Assembly: GCA_907165135.1 (NCBI GenBank)
Contig: OU015569.1
Span: 4,092,001-4,156,000 of the forward strand
DNA from: Oikopleura dioica
Taxonomy: Eukaryota; Chordata; Appendicularia; Copelata; Oikopleuridae
Length of the DNA: 64,000 nucleotides
Reading direction: 5' to 3'
The position numbers and the translations under genes were made by a program. Of the stretch, positions 1 to 11,260 are shown in pieces; position 1 is the stretch's first letter; the number at the start of each line of letters is the position of its first letter. Below the pieces are notes generated by a model. That model was given only the letters and a program-made list of their open reading frames with translations. It had not been told where the DNA came from and ran no database searches.

Positions 1-112
1 AAAGCAATAACCCAGAATAAGTGTTCTACTTTTTGAAAAAGAATTAAGCTGAAAGTTGATGTGTCTCTTGATTTTGTTTTTGATTTTTCGGTTTGAAAGT
101 GTATTGTCTGAG

Positions 113-279
113 AGAACAGCGGGGCGGCTTTAACCGTCGCAGCGGCAGAAGATGGCGCCAAATGTGGACGCAAATTCAGGTCGACCGATGCTATCAAGCG
201 TCACACTTGGCACAGTTATCGACTCCATCACCTGCCTTATCAATTTTACGCCTCACACATTCTACTAGGATTATTCTGA
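113..279 (+). CDS. 3'-terminal exon of a gene entering from the left; zinc-finger-like
   Basis: A frame without stops runs from about 113 to a TGA at 277-279. It contains KCGRKF, five residues, then I-x2-H, which fits the second half of a C2H2 zinc finger (C-x3-F-x5-hydrophobic-x2-H). The first cysteine of the pair would have to come from an upstream exon, and the His spacing is imperfect. No start codon is visible. An AATAAA at 380-385 suits the 3' end of this transcript. The zinc-finger reading is inference from one half-motif; the frame could also be chance. Confidence 0.35.
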
Positions 280-379
280 TGGCCTACAATCTGAATGTTA
301 TTTAGGTCTTCTTCAGACAATTGTAATCATTTCACGGCTAGTAGCCTACTGCCAGTAAAGTATGCAGTATAAAGTTTCT

Positions 380-385
380 AATAAA
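380..385 (+). promoter_or_regulatory. poly(A) signal AATAAA
   Basis: A canonical AATAAA lies about 100 nt after the stop of the terminal exon at 113-279 and is the expected 3'-end signal for it. Confidence 0.4.
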
Positions 386-1056
386 AAATGGATACCAATT
401 TCTTTCTTGTAAAAAGCATTGATATCTGTCGAATTAAACGATTTATGTATGAATCTATTGCATGTAAAAAGGAGAATTGACAATTTGAAATTGTCTTTTA
501 TATTTGTAGATATGGCAATAGAAGATATTATGGCAGTTATTTTCGTGCCACCATCCGAGAATACTTACTTACTTGTAAACCGTAAATCATTTAATCAAAT
601 CTGAAATCAAAAGTTTTTGATGCATGAAGCAAACAACCGGTGTCTACCCTAGAAATTGATCAGCAGAGCGATGAACCGATTTTTCAGAAGCCCCTTGGAC
701 CGAAGCGAAGCCATTCACTCAACCGATTCCCACTGTGAGATCGACTCGTGGAAGATGACCTGATTTACAAATGTAATTACAATTGATACTTTTACTGCCT
801 GGTTAGATTTTATAAAAATAGTGAGCAGCTATCATATTTTATAACAGGAACGTTTGAACCTATTGAACTCAAATTCGATTCAAAGAATCAATTCAAAATC
901 TGATTTTCAGTTCTCGAGTAGCCACCAAATTTCCGGTAGATTTTAATCTCGTTGTTGCTAAAATGGGAACGTAGTCTTCTTCATTTCGTTATTCTTAAGT
1001 TTCTTTTTTAAGTTTTTTACGTTTATTAATTTTTCTTGAGTTATAATTGATTAATT
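386..1056. other. intergenic stretch with one weak exon-like frame
   Basis: No convincing gene is seen. Positions 653-763 follow a pyrimidine-rich CTAG acceptor and stay open to a TGA at 761-763, so they could be an isolated terminal exon. No start, partner exon or poly(A) signal was found. Confidence 0.3.
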
Positions 1057-2608
1057 ATGTCAGACGACAAAAGAATGATTCAAGAAGAGATGGCTAAAAA
1101 AGAGAATGAGAAAGATGCAAGAAGGAGGTCGACTGCTAAGTGTGCTTCGATCACCCGCATTGTTGTTCTTGTTGTTGTTTTCTTCTCGTTCGGTGTTGGG
1201 ATTTATTAGAGCAAAAGTTAAGATGTTTAAATGATAAAAACAAAACCCACAAAGTGCTGTTCTCGGATTTTATGGACCCCTGATTCAGAAAGATACGTCG
1301 CTTCTTTTTGCTAGTGGACGAACTGTTCCGTTTGTAGACAGATATAGACTCAGCCATGAGAATCTGCCGTTGGAATGGTTTCATGAAGACATCTGTTTGA
1401 ACCACTCAAATGCCGACTGGGCGCTAGAAGGTAGAGTCATTGGTGGCAGCGACGGCGATATCAAAGACCATCCCTGGCAAGTATCGATTCAGTTCCGTCA
1501 AGATGGCCCAGGAGAGTTTCCATTCCAACATTTTTGTGGTGGAGCAGTCATTGCTCCAAGCGAGGATTAAAAATTTTTAATCATTTTTTATCATTTGATA
1601 ACTTTTTGAACAATTTTTTAAATCTCTTGTTTTTCATCCAGTCGAAAGTTTTGTCCTATCCGCTGCTCACTGCTTTGAAGGCGATTTGAAAAGTTGGAAA
1701 ATTTGGCCGAAGCTTTCAATTCTTGCTGGAAGTACTAAAACGAACATAGGATTGAGCCAACTCGCAGACTTGATCGGCGTTCAGACACGGAAGATAAATG
1801 CGGTGGAGATTCATCCGAGATGGGACAGCAAAACCTTTTACTATGATTTCGCACTTCTTATGCTCGACGAGAAACTTGTCTATCGCTATGGAGCACACGC
1901 AGTTCGACCGATTTGCATGCCGAAGTTAAACGAACAAGGATGGGCTTTCATATCTCATTTTAAAATGTGTCCTGAGACTATAGACTGAATAGCCTGAAAA
2001 GAAAATCATGATTTAGAGATTCTGCGCTTTCTCAAGACACATTCCATGACATGCAAGATTGCTGGCTGGGGCGTTACCGTAGCCGATGGACAAACTGCAA
2101 GTGAAAGGACTGGTTCAAGTTATCAAAAATCGCATATTTTTTCTATTCGTGTTCTTGACCATTTTCAAGCCTCAAAGTAGCGGATTTGCCATGGATTGAG
2201 TCCGGTCAATGCCAGAGATTGTTCAATCAAATGCGAAACTTGAATACGAGAGTCAGAATCCAAGATTTCCAGCTGTGTTTTGGCGTACTCGCTGGAGGAA
2301 CTGATGCGTGTCTAGGCGATTCTGGGGGCTCACTGTCATGTGAAATCGACGGCGTGCCTTTGAGTCTTGGCGTTGTAAGCTTTGGAATCGGTTGTGCCAA
2401 ACAAGGACATCCTGGAGTCTACGCCAGAACTTCATATGCAGCTGACTGGGCCATAAAATCCATGAAAAAGATGAACAACCTGAAGTTACGAAAAGGGTTC
2501 AGCGTTCCCCAACACTGGCAGAAAAGAGCTGAGTGCATGGACGAAGCAAATAGAAACACGAGAGCATGCAACGATCTTCTTCTACTTATGGGGAATGAAA
2601 CAAGTTAA
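1057..2608 (+). CDS. membrane-anchored trypsin-like serine protease (S1 family)
   Basis: The start ATG at 1057 opens a charged cytoplasmic tail of about 33 residues, then a hydrophobic segment (IVVLVVVFFSFGVGI). This suggests a type II membrane protein or an uncleaved signal anchor. After a short intron the zymogen cleavage site R|VIGG is seen. The catalytic triad is present: His in SAAHCF, Asp in YYDFALL and Ser in GDSGGS. The residue six before the catalytic Ser is Asp (DACLGDSGG), equivalent to Asp189, which predicts cleavage after Lys or Arg. About four short introns interrupt the domain, for example near 1567-1640 and 2102-2175. The catalytic domain looks complete, followed by about 40 residues of unknown tail. 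The physiological substrate cannot be read from the sequence. Confidence 0.85.
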
Positions 2609-2940
2609 GGTTATCAGGGATGTAATTTATTTTCCAAATTGCATCGTAGAAATAGTTGAACAATTGATTCACATCCCCGACAGTGGCCAACATTCATCAC
2701 ATCGTCCGCCAATTTTATCAATAATTTATGTTCCTCTGCTTTCAATAATGTTATGTTCAACCTTTTAACATCTCAGTATGTATTACTGTTACTCGAAATA
2801 AAACTCATAGAAAGACAGAATTTCTTGCGTTAGTATTAAGACAAGTAAAAATTGTCTTAATGTCTTTGTTCATGAAGACGGAAATACTTTATTTCACATA
2901 TAAGCAGGGCAGGAAAGGAGAAAAAAGGACATAATAGCAG

Positions 2941-4264
2941 TTACAAGAGACCAGCCATTTCTGCCATAAAATTTTCATATGCTTTATCTTGATTCTTTGG
3001 CGGAGCTGGCTTAGCGACGGGTGGAGCAGGACGCGTCGACAGAGCCCTCGGCGTAAGTGCAGCATTGCTTCTTTTGTTTCCCCTCAATGAGCTCGGCATG
3101 AACATGGTATTTTGAGCTAAACTTTGTAAGGAAATAAATTACAAAATAGAATCACTTTTTGGACGGTTAATAACTGGTGCGGCCGAGAGCGTTTTTTGAT
3201 GGGTGGCTGACAACTTTTGAGCGCTCTCTGTGGCTCCTTTTGGTGCGTTGTAGGACGTTGGAGCAGATGAAATGTCTGGTGCCATTAAGCCCGTTGCGGG
3301 AACAGCTGGACGCATGAACGCTGCTTGTGCTGCAAATTGAGGAATTCCAGCAGATATTGGCTATGGATCAGTAAACGAACTATTCTATTCGGTAGTTCTT
3401 ACCATAGCATGCGCTTGCATAGCCGCGGCAGGATCAACAGGCCGAGGGTGGAATTGAACAGCATAAGGATTCCTCGTTCGATTATCGAGCGGAGGAATTC
3501 CAGGAGGTGGAGGAGGAGGATTTTCTTCTTCGCGCTCTCGAGCTTCTTGTCCGGCCAGAGCCAGAAGAGTGTTTTGAATCGTGCTGTCTTTCTGCGATGG
3601 CCGTTTATATCTCTTCTTTTCTAAAAATTGTTACAAAGAGTAAATTGGTTAGTTTATACCTGGTGGAGGCCCGGGAGGAGGGCCAGGTGGCCCAGAGGAC
3701 GCGCGAGAGGATGATGATGCTCCCATTCGTGGGGGAAGACCCATTGGCAAGGGGATCCCAGCGATGCCCGAGTCCGGAAGAGGGGCATCTGGAAGTGGAA
3801 TTTGGTCAACGGACCAGTTCTTTGCTTTCAATACAGCTTGGTACAAGCTTTGTTTTCTTTCTCTTTCTCGCTCATATTGATTGTAGTCATCTTGGTACTC
3901 TTTCCAAGTGTCCATTTTTCCGGCAGTTTTGTAGTACTCTAGAATCTGAAACGAAAGATCATCTACCGAGTCATCTTCAGTTTAGAACCTTGAAATAAGT
4001 AGCTTTCATTCGTTGCCGTTTTTCTTGCATGACTCTGTCGGCGTAAGGACATTCATTTTCAGCGTCGAATTCGAGATCGTCAAGTTTGGATAGCTCATCG
4101 AGGACTGAGTTTGGATTCTTGCTTTTGATGACTGCCTCGCGCACTGCTTCTCGCTGTTTTTTGTGCTTTTTGAGTTGCTTCTTTCGCTCCTCTTTCCGCG
4201 CCTGGTCAGTGGGGTTCATGTACTTTCCGCCCTTCGTAGAGGAGGTTTTCCGATTGCCCCCCAT
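2941..4264 (-). CDS. WBP11: WW domain-binding protein 11, pre-mRNA splicing factor
   Basis: The N-terminus has the family signature: a Gly/Ser/Thr start, then KGGKYMNPTDQARKEERKKQ, matching the Wbp11 domain. A charged coiled-coil segment follows, then IPLPDAPLPD and a PPGPPPGPPPG run that would bind WW and SH3 domains. The C-terminus ends in a short acidic motif (AYENFMAEMAGLL) seen at the end of vertebrate WBP11. WBP11 is a nuclear splicing-associated protein that binds PQBP1 and other WW proteins. Introns lie near 3624-3660, 3945-3990 and elsewhere. A TAA at 2941-2943 ends the frame. The gene shares its strand with the downstream mitochondrial-type gene and may be coordinately expressed with it. 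Confidence 0.88.
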
Positions 4265-4552
4265 CTTCCCCGAATAAAACTCTATAAAAAGGCAACTCAG
4301 TCGAAGTAAACCAATAATATTAACGAGAAGATTAATGGTTTAGCAAAGTCCTATTTCAAATTTTAACGTTTATTGGAACAGTTTTTGTCACAAAGGAGTG
4401 AATATTGTTGAACTCGACATAAAGTCGGAATAAATAGATCTAGCTGGAATGGGGAATTCCATCGCCAACTGTTTTAAACCAGTAGGGGGGAGCTTTTGAT
4501 GTTGTTTTAGGAGGTGAACAGATTTTTGGACAGAACAGATCTGGCTCCAGAA

Positions 4553-5244
4553 TTACTGGCAGTGGCCGTCCATGACTTCGCCGAAGACGGAGAAGATACC
4601 AGGGCCCTCGAGCGAGTCTTGCGAGCCAGAGTTGGCGATCAAAAGACAGAGGAGGCAGAAAGCAGCGTATGGCTTAGCCCATGTAGACTGGAGTTCTTCT
4701 TCGAGGCCCCAGACGTTGTGTCGTCTTAATTCGCTCGTTTTAAAGCATATATTTGGAGTGCTTATTTACCGGTATCGCTCGACGTTGGCCTTGAAGAGTC
4801 GAGGGTAAAAGTAGGCGGCTTCGTAGACGTCTTCGGTGAACCAGGAGCTCTGCTTCTGGAAGGGGTGGTAGACGGTAGCTAAATTGGTTAGAGTAAACGC
4901 CAACTCGGATTTCCCTGATTGTTACCCTTCTTTCGTCGGGCTTCGTACTCGTCAGCTCGCGAAAGAGCGGTCTTGAGGACGTGCTGCTCCCAGCCATCGA
5001 TGTCTTAATTATCGGTGTTAAAGGTCGATTCTACTACTGATGAATTACCCTTGAGCTGAGCGATGTGGGCGGCTTCGTTTCGCTTGGCAACCATCTCGGC
5101 GAAGGCAGGGGTGTCAGCAGGAATGTCCTGGTTGAAACCGAAGCCGTAGGTCTCTTCGTACTTGTCACCGACGAGAGATGGTGGAACACCGGCCGGGGTG
5201 GCGGCAAATCGCACAGGAACGGAAAGAACCCTTCGAGCCAGCAT
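4553..5244 (-). CDS. mitochondrial-type small membrane protein, unrecognised
   Basis: Four exons join in frame across three GT-AG introns (near 4995-5050, 4878-4940 and 4725-4770) to give about 180 residues. The N-terminus (MLARRVLSVPVRFAATPAG) has the Arg-rich, acid-free look of a mitochondrial targeting presequence. The middle is charged and aromatic (WFTEDVYEAAYFYPRLF). One hydrophobic segment (PYAAFCLLCLLIANS) lies near the C-terminus. This resembles small inner-membrane respiratory-complex subunits, but I could not match it to a named one. Mitochondrial location is inferred from the presequence alone. Confidence 0.7.
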
Positions 5245-6093
5245 TCTAAGAAAGAAAACGTTTAAGTCGAGAAAACTCTTTTTGAATCAGACAGGAATTT
5301 CAACAAACAATACTCAGCCAAGCTCTAGAAAATTGCTAAATCGGCTGAAATATAATCTCTGTGAAGAATAGGAATATTAACTAGTAGCTTTATATCATCT
5401 TATAGCTTTAATCATTTTTTGTTAGCTTCTATAATTGACTGTAATTGAATTAATTTAACGTTTATTATCGAGCACAAAGATATTTCCTCAAAAGAAAATC
5501 GCCCTGGAATTTCAAGAAGGAAGTGAAAAAGGGAAAATACTAATTGCGGAATATTACTCAAATTTTTACGCAAACTTTAAATTTAAAAGGAAGGAGGATT
5601 TCGAGACGCGAGAAGTTTATGATAAAGCAATTGAATGATAAAATATATTTTTTAACAAAACTAGAGATGACAATTTTTCGGAGCCTGAGAAAGACGAGTA
5701 CAGTAGATTCTTCTTGCAAGTGATCTCTACCCGAAAGGGCTTGGATGGCTCATTCCGAAACGGCGCTTTCTGTCTCGATTTTCTCGCCGCCTACGCAAAG
5801 GGCCAATGAGCGCTCTTCTAGCCAAAAATCAAGTCGATCTCAATGAGAAGAACATTCTATCAGCACAATAATGCAATCATCCCTGGGCATTACTGGTAGT
5901 TTTCCTGAAGACAGAATCAAGACTGAACCACCAGTTGAGAGCAACAGTCAACAACCAAAAATTAATGACGAGGAAATGGGTGCAAATCTTAAATTTTCTA
6001 CCCCTATTCTAGCGGTCACCTATTGCTCACTACCAGAGTACAGTGATCACTTATTCTCATCCAGGTTAAAAGAAAGAAGAGGAAGAAACTACG
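5245..6093. other. spacer with coding-like open frames, no assignable gene
   Basis: Two stretches on the plus strand look coding by composition: about 5467-5637 (K/E/F/Y-rich) and about 5668-5806 (ending AAYAKGQ then TGA). They cannot be joined with a normal splice pair and no ATG precedes them. A third open frame at 5871-6170 overlaps the start of TADA1 in another frame. They may be exons of an unrecognised gene with an upstream start, or a decayed gene. Confidence 0.25.
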
Positions 6094-6703
6094 ATGAAGA
6101 AAATCAAGAAAGTGCGAGGCGACCTGGTCCGAGTGCTCCAAAACGACTCTCAGAAATACTTCAGGAGTAAGAATTTCTTAGCAGCTGGTAGTCAATTGAC
6201 GGATAGCGCTTAGGATGTACTTCGTGGGCAGATTTGACCTGAACAAGCTAAACAACGAACTTGCGAGCATTTTAGACGAACGAAGCACCCCTCAACACAA
6301 CATTCTCATGTCTCTTCTGGTCGGAGATAAAGCAACAATTAAAGATAGCAAGGATATTGTCACAACTTCTAGAGGTAGATTCATTCTCTAGAATTATGGC
6401 TATTTACTGTGCGTTTTAGATATTGCGCGAATTCGCGGCTGCAAAAGAGCAAGACTAGCGAAAGAAGTGGAAGTTTCAAAAGCATGGCAGCCGCCAGCTG
6501 GGAACACGCTGGCACAGACGATTCTAGTGGGCACTTTCGCTGAAGGACTCGAAGGAGTAAACGAAGAGGCCTTTAATTTGATCGACTCGGCGCTGCAAAT
6601 TTATATTCAGCGAATACTCGCGAACGGAATTGAAGAAACGCTCGCTAAAGAACCCTCCCTGCCAAACATTGAGCTCTACGCTGCTTCTCTCGCTGATATT
6701 TGA
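6094..6703 (+). CDS. TADA1: SAGA complex transcriptional adaptor 1 (Ada1/TADA1)
   Basis: Three exons with introns near 6163-6207 and 6376-6420 give about 175 residues. The N-terminal part pairs a helix ending QKYFRTLRMYFVGRFDLNKL with a second helix and HNILMSLLV. This is the pattern of human TADA1 (KQYW..LKLWF..KISKEEFD..HNDFLLAIL). The later segment ILVGTFAEGLEGVNEEAFNL matches the TADA1 histone-fold region ([20 protein letters not shown]). TADA1 is a core structural subunit of the SAGA histone acetyltransferase complex. This protein is about half the length of human TADA1 and lacks most of its C-terminal part. The next gene starts 50 nt downstream, so the two probably share an operon. Confidence 0.72.
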
Positions 6704-6750
6704 ACAATTTACTGATCAATCCTGTTAGTTAACGATTTTCTTTATTTCCT

Positions 6751-6752
6751 AG
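6751..6752 (+). promoter_or_regulatory. trans-splice acceptor candidate for seipin
   Basis: A pyrimidine-rich tract ending TTTCCTAG places an AG one base before the seipin ATG. In an operon this would be the spliced-leader acceptor, giving a one-base gene-encoded 5' UTR. Confidence 0.5.
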
Positions 6753-6753
6753 C

Positions 6754-8150
6754 ATGCTCTCGGGCTTCATCGAAGGCATCATCGGACTGATCTTCTCGCT
6801 GTTTCAATCCGTCGCTACAGGCATTATTCAGCTCTTTTTCCCACAGCTAAGCGAGGTTCACAAGCATTTTCAAGAAAACTGGAAAAGATATGCCACTTTC
6901 GCTTTATACGCCTTTCTGACGGCCTCACTTCTGGGAGGATTGTTCCTCTTTTGCTTGCTACTCGCCTACTTCTTCAACTCGTGGCTCTCTTTCGGGATGC
7001 AAATCCAGCGAATTGACGTTGACTTTGACATGGCTCGCGAAAACGGGCTCAAGTGGGGATACGAGTAAGTATTTACTTTACCTTGCCTGCTGTTAAAATT
7101 CGATTCAGAGCGCCAACAATGGAGGACTCTCAATTCGAGGAGTATCTGAATGAGTTCATTCTTTCGAAGGAAAGTGCAAGCTCGTTCGTACGCGATAGGG
7201 ACTCCTCGCGCTATCATCACTACGAAGATGACGACTCTTACAGCGAATTTATTGACACTATCAAGGTTTTCGTTCGCCACTAGATCATTTTCGAAAAGTT
7301 TTTCGTAGAGATCGAAGAGGGAGATTTACAAACTGAAGAACAAGCTCAAATCGCAGGCTGCAGATTCGATGCGATGTGTTCAGAAAGCGTCAATTCCCTC
7401 TGCTTTGAGTCAAGGAGTCGAGTTTTCCATGAGCATTTCTTTCGTAACACCAGAATCGCATTATCAGAGGCTCGAAGCGAACACGCCTCTGCAAGTTGTA
7501 ATAGGTAAGACAAAATGACGCTAGAGTCTAGCGCTAGACAGTAAAAATCTAACAATCCTTTTTCATCAGGAGATCAAACAATTATCAAGCCGATTCCAAC
7601 GCCTTCCCGTTCATATCTTCTCTCAACCTTCCGAACGATCTTCTATTCTCCGTATTTGATTCTCGGGCTAATGCCGGAAACGAACGACATCGAAATTTCG
7701 CTTTACGGAGGCGCAAACAAGCCTTTCAAAAGCTCAGTTACCGAGCAATCAATCGAACTGATTGTCGAGTCCTGTGATTTACAAATTCTCGATGCGACAT
7801 TGTTGGTAACTCCGACCATCTCCTGGTTTCAGTCTGCTCTGGGTCGCTTTCCACTTCTCTCTCTTTTCTTCACAGCTTCAGTTTTTAACGGCCTCGGTAA
7901 GCCAATTTTGCATCACTTGAATAATCTGCCTCTGTAAGTGTTAATAGCTATTTCTGCCTCTGGGTTGGTCTACGTCCATCTTTCGTCGAAGTCCTCCGAA
8001 AAACCGACAAAAAGAACAAGCTCTACTAAAGATCCAAACTCGAACGTAGAAAACATCTCAACTGTTCCTGACTCTCTCTTATCGGAGCGAAAGAGCTTCC
8101 GACAAGACACTGATTCTTGGTCGGAATGTTCCGACTCGCCTGTTTCTTGA
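6754..8150 (+). CDS. BSCL2: seipin, ER lipid-droplet biogenesis protein
   Basis: The protein has the seipin layout. A short N-terminus is followed by a first TM segment (about residues 50-72, ending LLLAYFF). The lumenal beta-sandwich/lipid-binding domain contains FSMSISFVTPESHYQRLEAN, RSYLLSTFRTIFYSPYLILG and VEISLYGG-like strands. A second TM segment then runs across the last splice junction (LLSLFFTASVFNG into LIAISASGLVYVHL). The cytosolic tail is Ser/Thr-rich. Introns lie near 7066-7110, 7266-7308, 7504-7569 and 7895-7936. Seipin oligomers sit at ER-lipid droplet contacts and trap triacylglycerol. A charged Asp/Ser/Tyr-rich insertion lies between TM1 and the first conserved strand. The gene probably shares an operon with TADA1. 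Confidence 0.85.
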
Positions 8151-8280
8151 TTCGCCCTTTTCTTATTTTTTAACTTAATGCAAAGCCATGATTTACTTGA
8201 TAATTTAGTAGGTTCTGTAATTTAGCTTAGCTATAAAGTCGCTTTACATTAATTACCCGAAATGCCAACAAAACAATTTC

Positions 8281-8345
8281 CAAATCATTAATTACGATTA
8301 AATGATTTGCGCTCTAGTTATTATGCTAAAGGCATAATTATGCCC
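8281..8345. repeat. inverted repeat and palindrome in the seipin-FANK1 spacer
   Basis: A 9-bp inverted repeat (CAAATCATT at 8281-8289, AATGATTTG at 8301-8309) is followed by a GGCATAATTATGCC palindrome near 8331-8344. The region is AT-rich and may be only a 3'-end or promoter hairpin. Confidence 0.35.
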
Positions 8346-8496
8346 CCTTTTCCCGCCACAGATAAAAATTTCTTCCTGCTGTTCTACCTATCGCTCTGTC
8401 TACCTTCAAGCTAACTACGTAGCTTAGAACTCAACCATTCTATTCCCTTCAAGACAAAATTGATTCTGACGAAGTCTGTTCTAATTTACCTTAGAA

Positions 8497-9717
8497 ATGG
8501 ACTTGAAAAAGTTCGCTTCTTTGCCTTCGATCGAGGCGGTGGATGACGATTCAGCTTCTTCCCCTGTGCTGGATGACATAAAAGTAACGAATTGTAAGAT
8601 GGCCTGTCCATTCTATTATTCATTTACCTAGAATTAATACAGGCACACACGACGCTGTTAGTCTTCGCTGGCAGTCGCTTCCTGGCCAGAATACTTACGT
8701 TATTGAAGAGAGGGATTCATACGGCATCGGACGCGTTTTCGTTGGCCACTCGACAGAATGTACGCTCAGGGGATTAGAGCCGCTCTCCCAACACGAATAC
8801 AGGTATTCTCGAGTTACTCATTTCCATATTTGATCATAAACATCTAGACTTAAAATCCAGACGGAGCAAGGGACACTGACGAGTGGATGGATGAATGCTT
8901 TCACGACAAAAGAGCCGGTCGGCGTGGATCATCTAATTCGCGCCTGTCGTGCTTCAGACACCTATCGCCTGAGCGTGTTACTAAAAGAACTCGGAGAAAA
9001 AGGATCAAATAAGAAGCTTCAAATCCTAAACTCAATGGACGCGAAGGGACACACTGCTTTGATGGAATGTTCGATCGACGATTTCGCTGACGGGGCGGCG
9101 ATGCTGATCGAGCACAACTGCGACGTCAACATTCAGAACTACGACGGCAAATGCGCACTGACGATCGCGGCGCAACACGGCCACACGCAAATGGTCAACC
9201 TCTTGCTCGAGAACGGCGCCAATTTGGCTTGTCGTGATCGCAGCGACTCCAACTTGCTCTTCAGTGCGACGGATCATGCGGGTGTCCTGCGAATCATTTT
9301 GAGAGAGAAAGTGATCGACGTTAACGAACGGAACAGCTCGGGTTGGACGCCGTTGCACAAAGTCGCTTCTGTTAACTTGACCGAGTCGGCGACGAGCTGC
9401 ACGAACCTGCTCATCCGGGCCGGGGCCGATGTTAACGCCAAGGATGCAAATATGAACACTCCTCTCTGTCTAGCTGTCATTCAGAGCAACTACGACGCCT
9501 GCAAAGTCCTGCTCGATAATGGCGCCGACCCAACGATCCTCAATGAGAACGGAAACTCGCCTCTCAAACTTGCCGAAGCGCTGCAGGAAAGGGTTTTCAT
9601 TTCCTCTCTTTCTTTTCAAAATTAGAATTGACCGTAGTAAACTCGAAAAAGAACACCAAAGGCGCCATGTCACGATCAGTAACGTCGCTCTTCCAGTCCG
9701 CCCTTGGAGGATTCTAG
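8497..9717 (+). CDS. FANK1: fibronectin type III and ankyrin repeat protein, FANK1-like
   Basis: The ATG at 8497 follows a CTTAG acceptor by two bases. An N-terminal fibronectin type III domain (VSLRWQSLPGQNTYVIEE, LRGLEPLSQHEYRLKIQ) is followed by TTKEP and about five to six ankyrin repeats. Typical repeats are GHTALMECS, GKCALTIAAQHGHTQMVNLL, GWTPLHKVAS, LIRAGADVNAKDANMNTPL and LLDNGADPTILNENGNSPL. Order and spacing match vertebrate FANK1, a testis-enriched protein of ciliated and germ cells. Introns lie near 8595-8641 and 8803-8848. The last junction, 9591-9625, keeps frame only with a GG-AG border, leading to a short tail that ends at 9715-9717. Without splicing, a stop occurs at 9623-9625, so the exact C-terminus is uncertain. 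Confidence 0.85.
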
Positions 9718-10357
9718 TTTTTCAACCAACCAATATTTTTCCTACTTTACTTTAATATCTATTTTCATAATAAAATAATAGCTATTCCCTTCACAATTTT
9801 CGCCAGCCGCAATCTCTCTACTTCAAAACTCCATTTCTCATTTTTTATCACGTCTCTTTACAACGGTTTTAGTTTCTAGAACTAGGATTAAATTTTATTT
9901 TTTTTTTCGAATTTCATTTTTGGTTTTAGCGCGTCGCCGCGGCAAAGGAGCGTGGGCGGAATACGCGCTGCCCAATTCAAAAAAGCCCGAGACGAAAAAA
10001 CATTCCCTAAGCCAGAGACCTTTTCTCTCAGAAAAACACGAAGCCCATCATCTTTCAATTTGGCTCCAGTTTCGTATAAAATTGTTGTTATTTTTGGTCT
10101 TTGGTAGTTTTAAACTTTGCTTTGAAATTCAAATTATTGGGCGAATTTTTATTCAAATTGATTAGTATGGAGTTTTTAGTATAATCGATAAATATTTCTC
10201 GATATGAATGTCGTTCACTAAAATTTTAGGTGGATGAGAATCATCTTAGATAAACTGTTCTTCTTCTGAAAGGTTTCATTAACTACTGGCTTTGCTTCCT
10301 TTTAATATTTTTGGATGAAGAGCTTATCTGACCGCATTTTTCTTGTAGAGGTCGAGA
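9718..10357. other. intergenic spacer
   Basis: This AT-rich spacer has a GC-rich patch at about 9930-9975. No frame here looks like an exon. It presumably contains the 3' UTR of FANK1 and the promoter of the ATP synthase gene. Confidence 0.5.
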
Positions 10358-10931
10358 ATGTTGAAGGCCGCCACTCGAGTCAGCAAAGTTGCTCTTCGAA
10401 GCGCCGCGGAGATTCCTGAGGGAGCCATGGCCTTCTCATTCGCTTCTCCCCACGAGGTAAGCCTTCAAACTTTGTCGTTCTCTGTTCATGTGAGATTCAA
10501 GGAGTTCTACACCGCCGACATCACCATCAAGCAGGTCGACATTCCCACCACCACTGGCATGATCGGTGTCCTCCCTTCCCACGTCCCCACCTTCGGCACC
10601 CTCGCTCCCGGTGTCATGACCGTCATCTCTGAGGCCAGCACCTCCAAGTTCTTCATCAGGTGAGTCTCTCTTTTTCCAAAGAAAAGCAAAGACCGATTGG
10701 TTAGCTCTGGCTCCTACACCGTCAACCCTGACTCCTCTGTCTCCGTCATTGCTGAGGAAGGTGCCGCTCTCTCCGACTTCGACAAGGAGGTGAGAATCTC
10801 AGTCCGCTAGCAGGATAATTCTAATGTCTAAATTTTAGGCTGCCCAGCAGGCCTTGAACGCCGTGAACACCTCCACTCCCGAAGGCGAGATCGAAGCCGC
10901 TGTTCTCTCTGACCTTGTCGCCAACTTGTAA
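10358..10931 (+). CDS. ATP5F1D: mitochondrial ATP synthase F1 subunit delta
   Basis: The N-terminus MLKAATRVSKVALRSA is a typical mitochondrial presequence. The mature part reads MAFSFASPHE, then IKQVDIPTTTGMIGVLPSHV, then LAPGVMTV, which is the conserved N-terminal beta-sandwich of the delta (bacterial epsilon) subunit. A helical C-terminus (AAQQALNAVN) completes it. Three GT-AG introns are seen near 10456-10499, 10660-10704 and 10790-10838. The protein is about 150 residues, the normal family size. Delta sits in the central stalk of F1 and couples gamma rotation to the c-ring. Codon use is strongly C-ending compared with neighbours, as expected for a highly expressed housekeeping gene. Confidence 0.93.
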
Positions 10932-11260
10932 ACGATCCTTATATTTAACATCACTCTCGTAATCATTAACAATGATTCCTTCCCACAACAACACCAACAT
11001 GAGAAGCTCAACGCTCCGACCATTCTACTCTAGTTAAATTATTCATTTACGTATGTAAATGTAAAGTTCTGTCAAGTCCGAGAAAAGAAATCTTATTTAT
11101 TGATTCCAATTCAACTGTTCCCTGGAATAAAAACATTGGAGACAAACTTCAAATACACCTCGCTTTCTTGATCCTAACAGTTTCATTTCGGTTACGAGAA
11201 CTCAATTATTTGTTCTGAAAATACTGGGGCATTTTTGACGGAAAAATGATTTAGAGGAAA

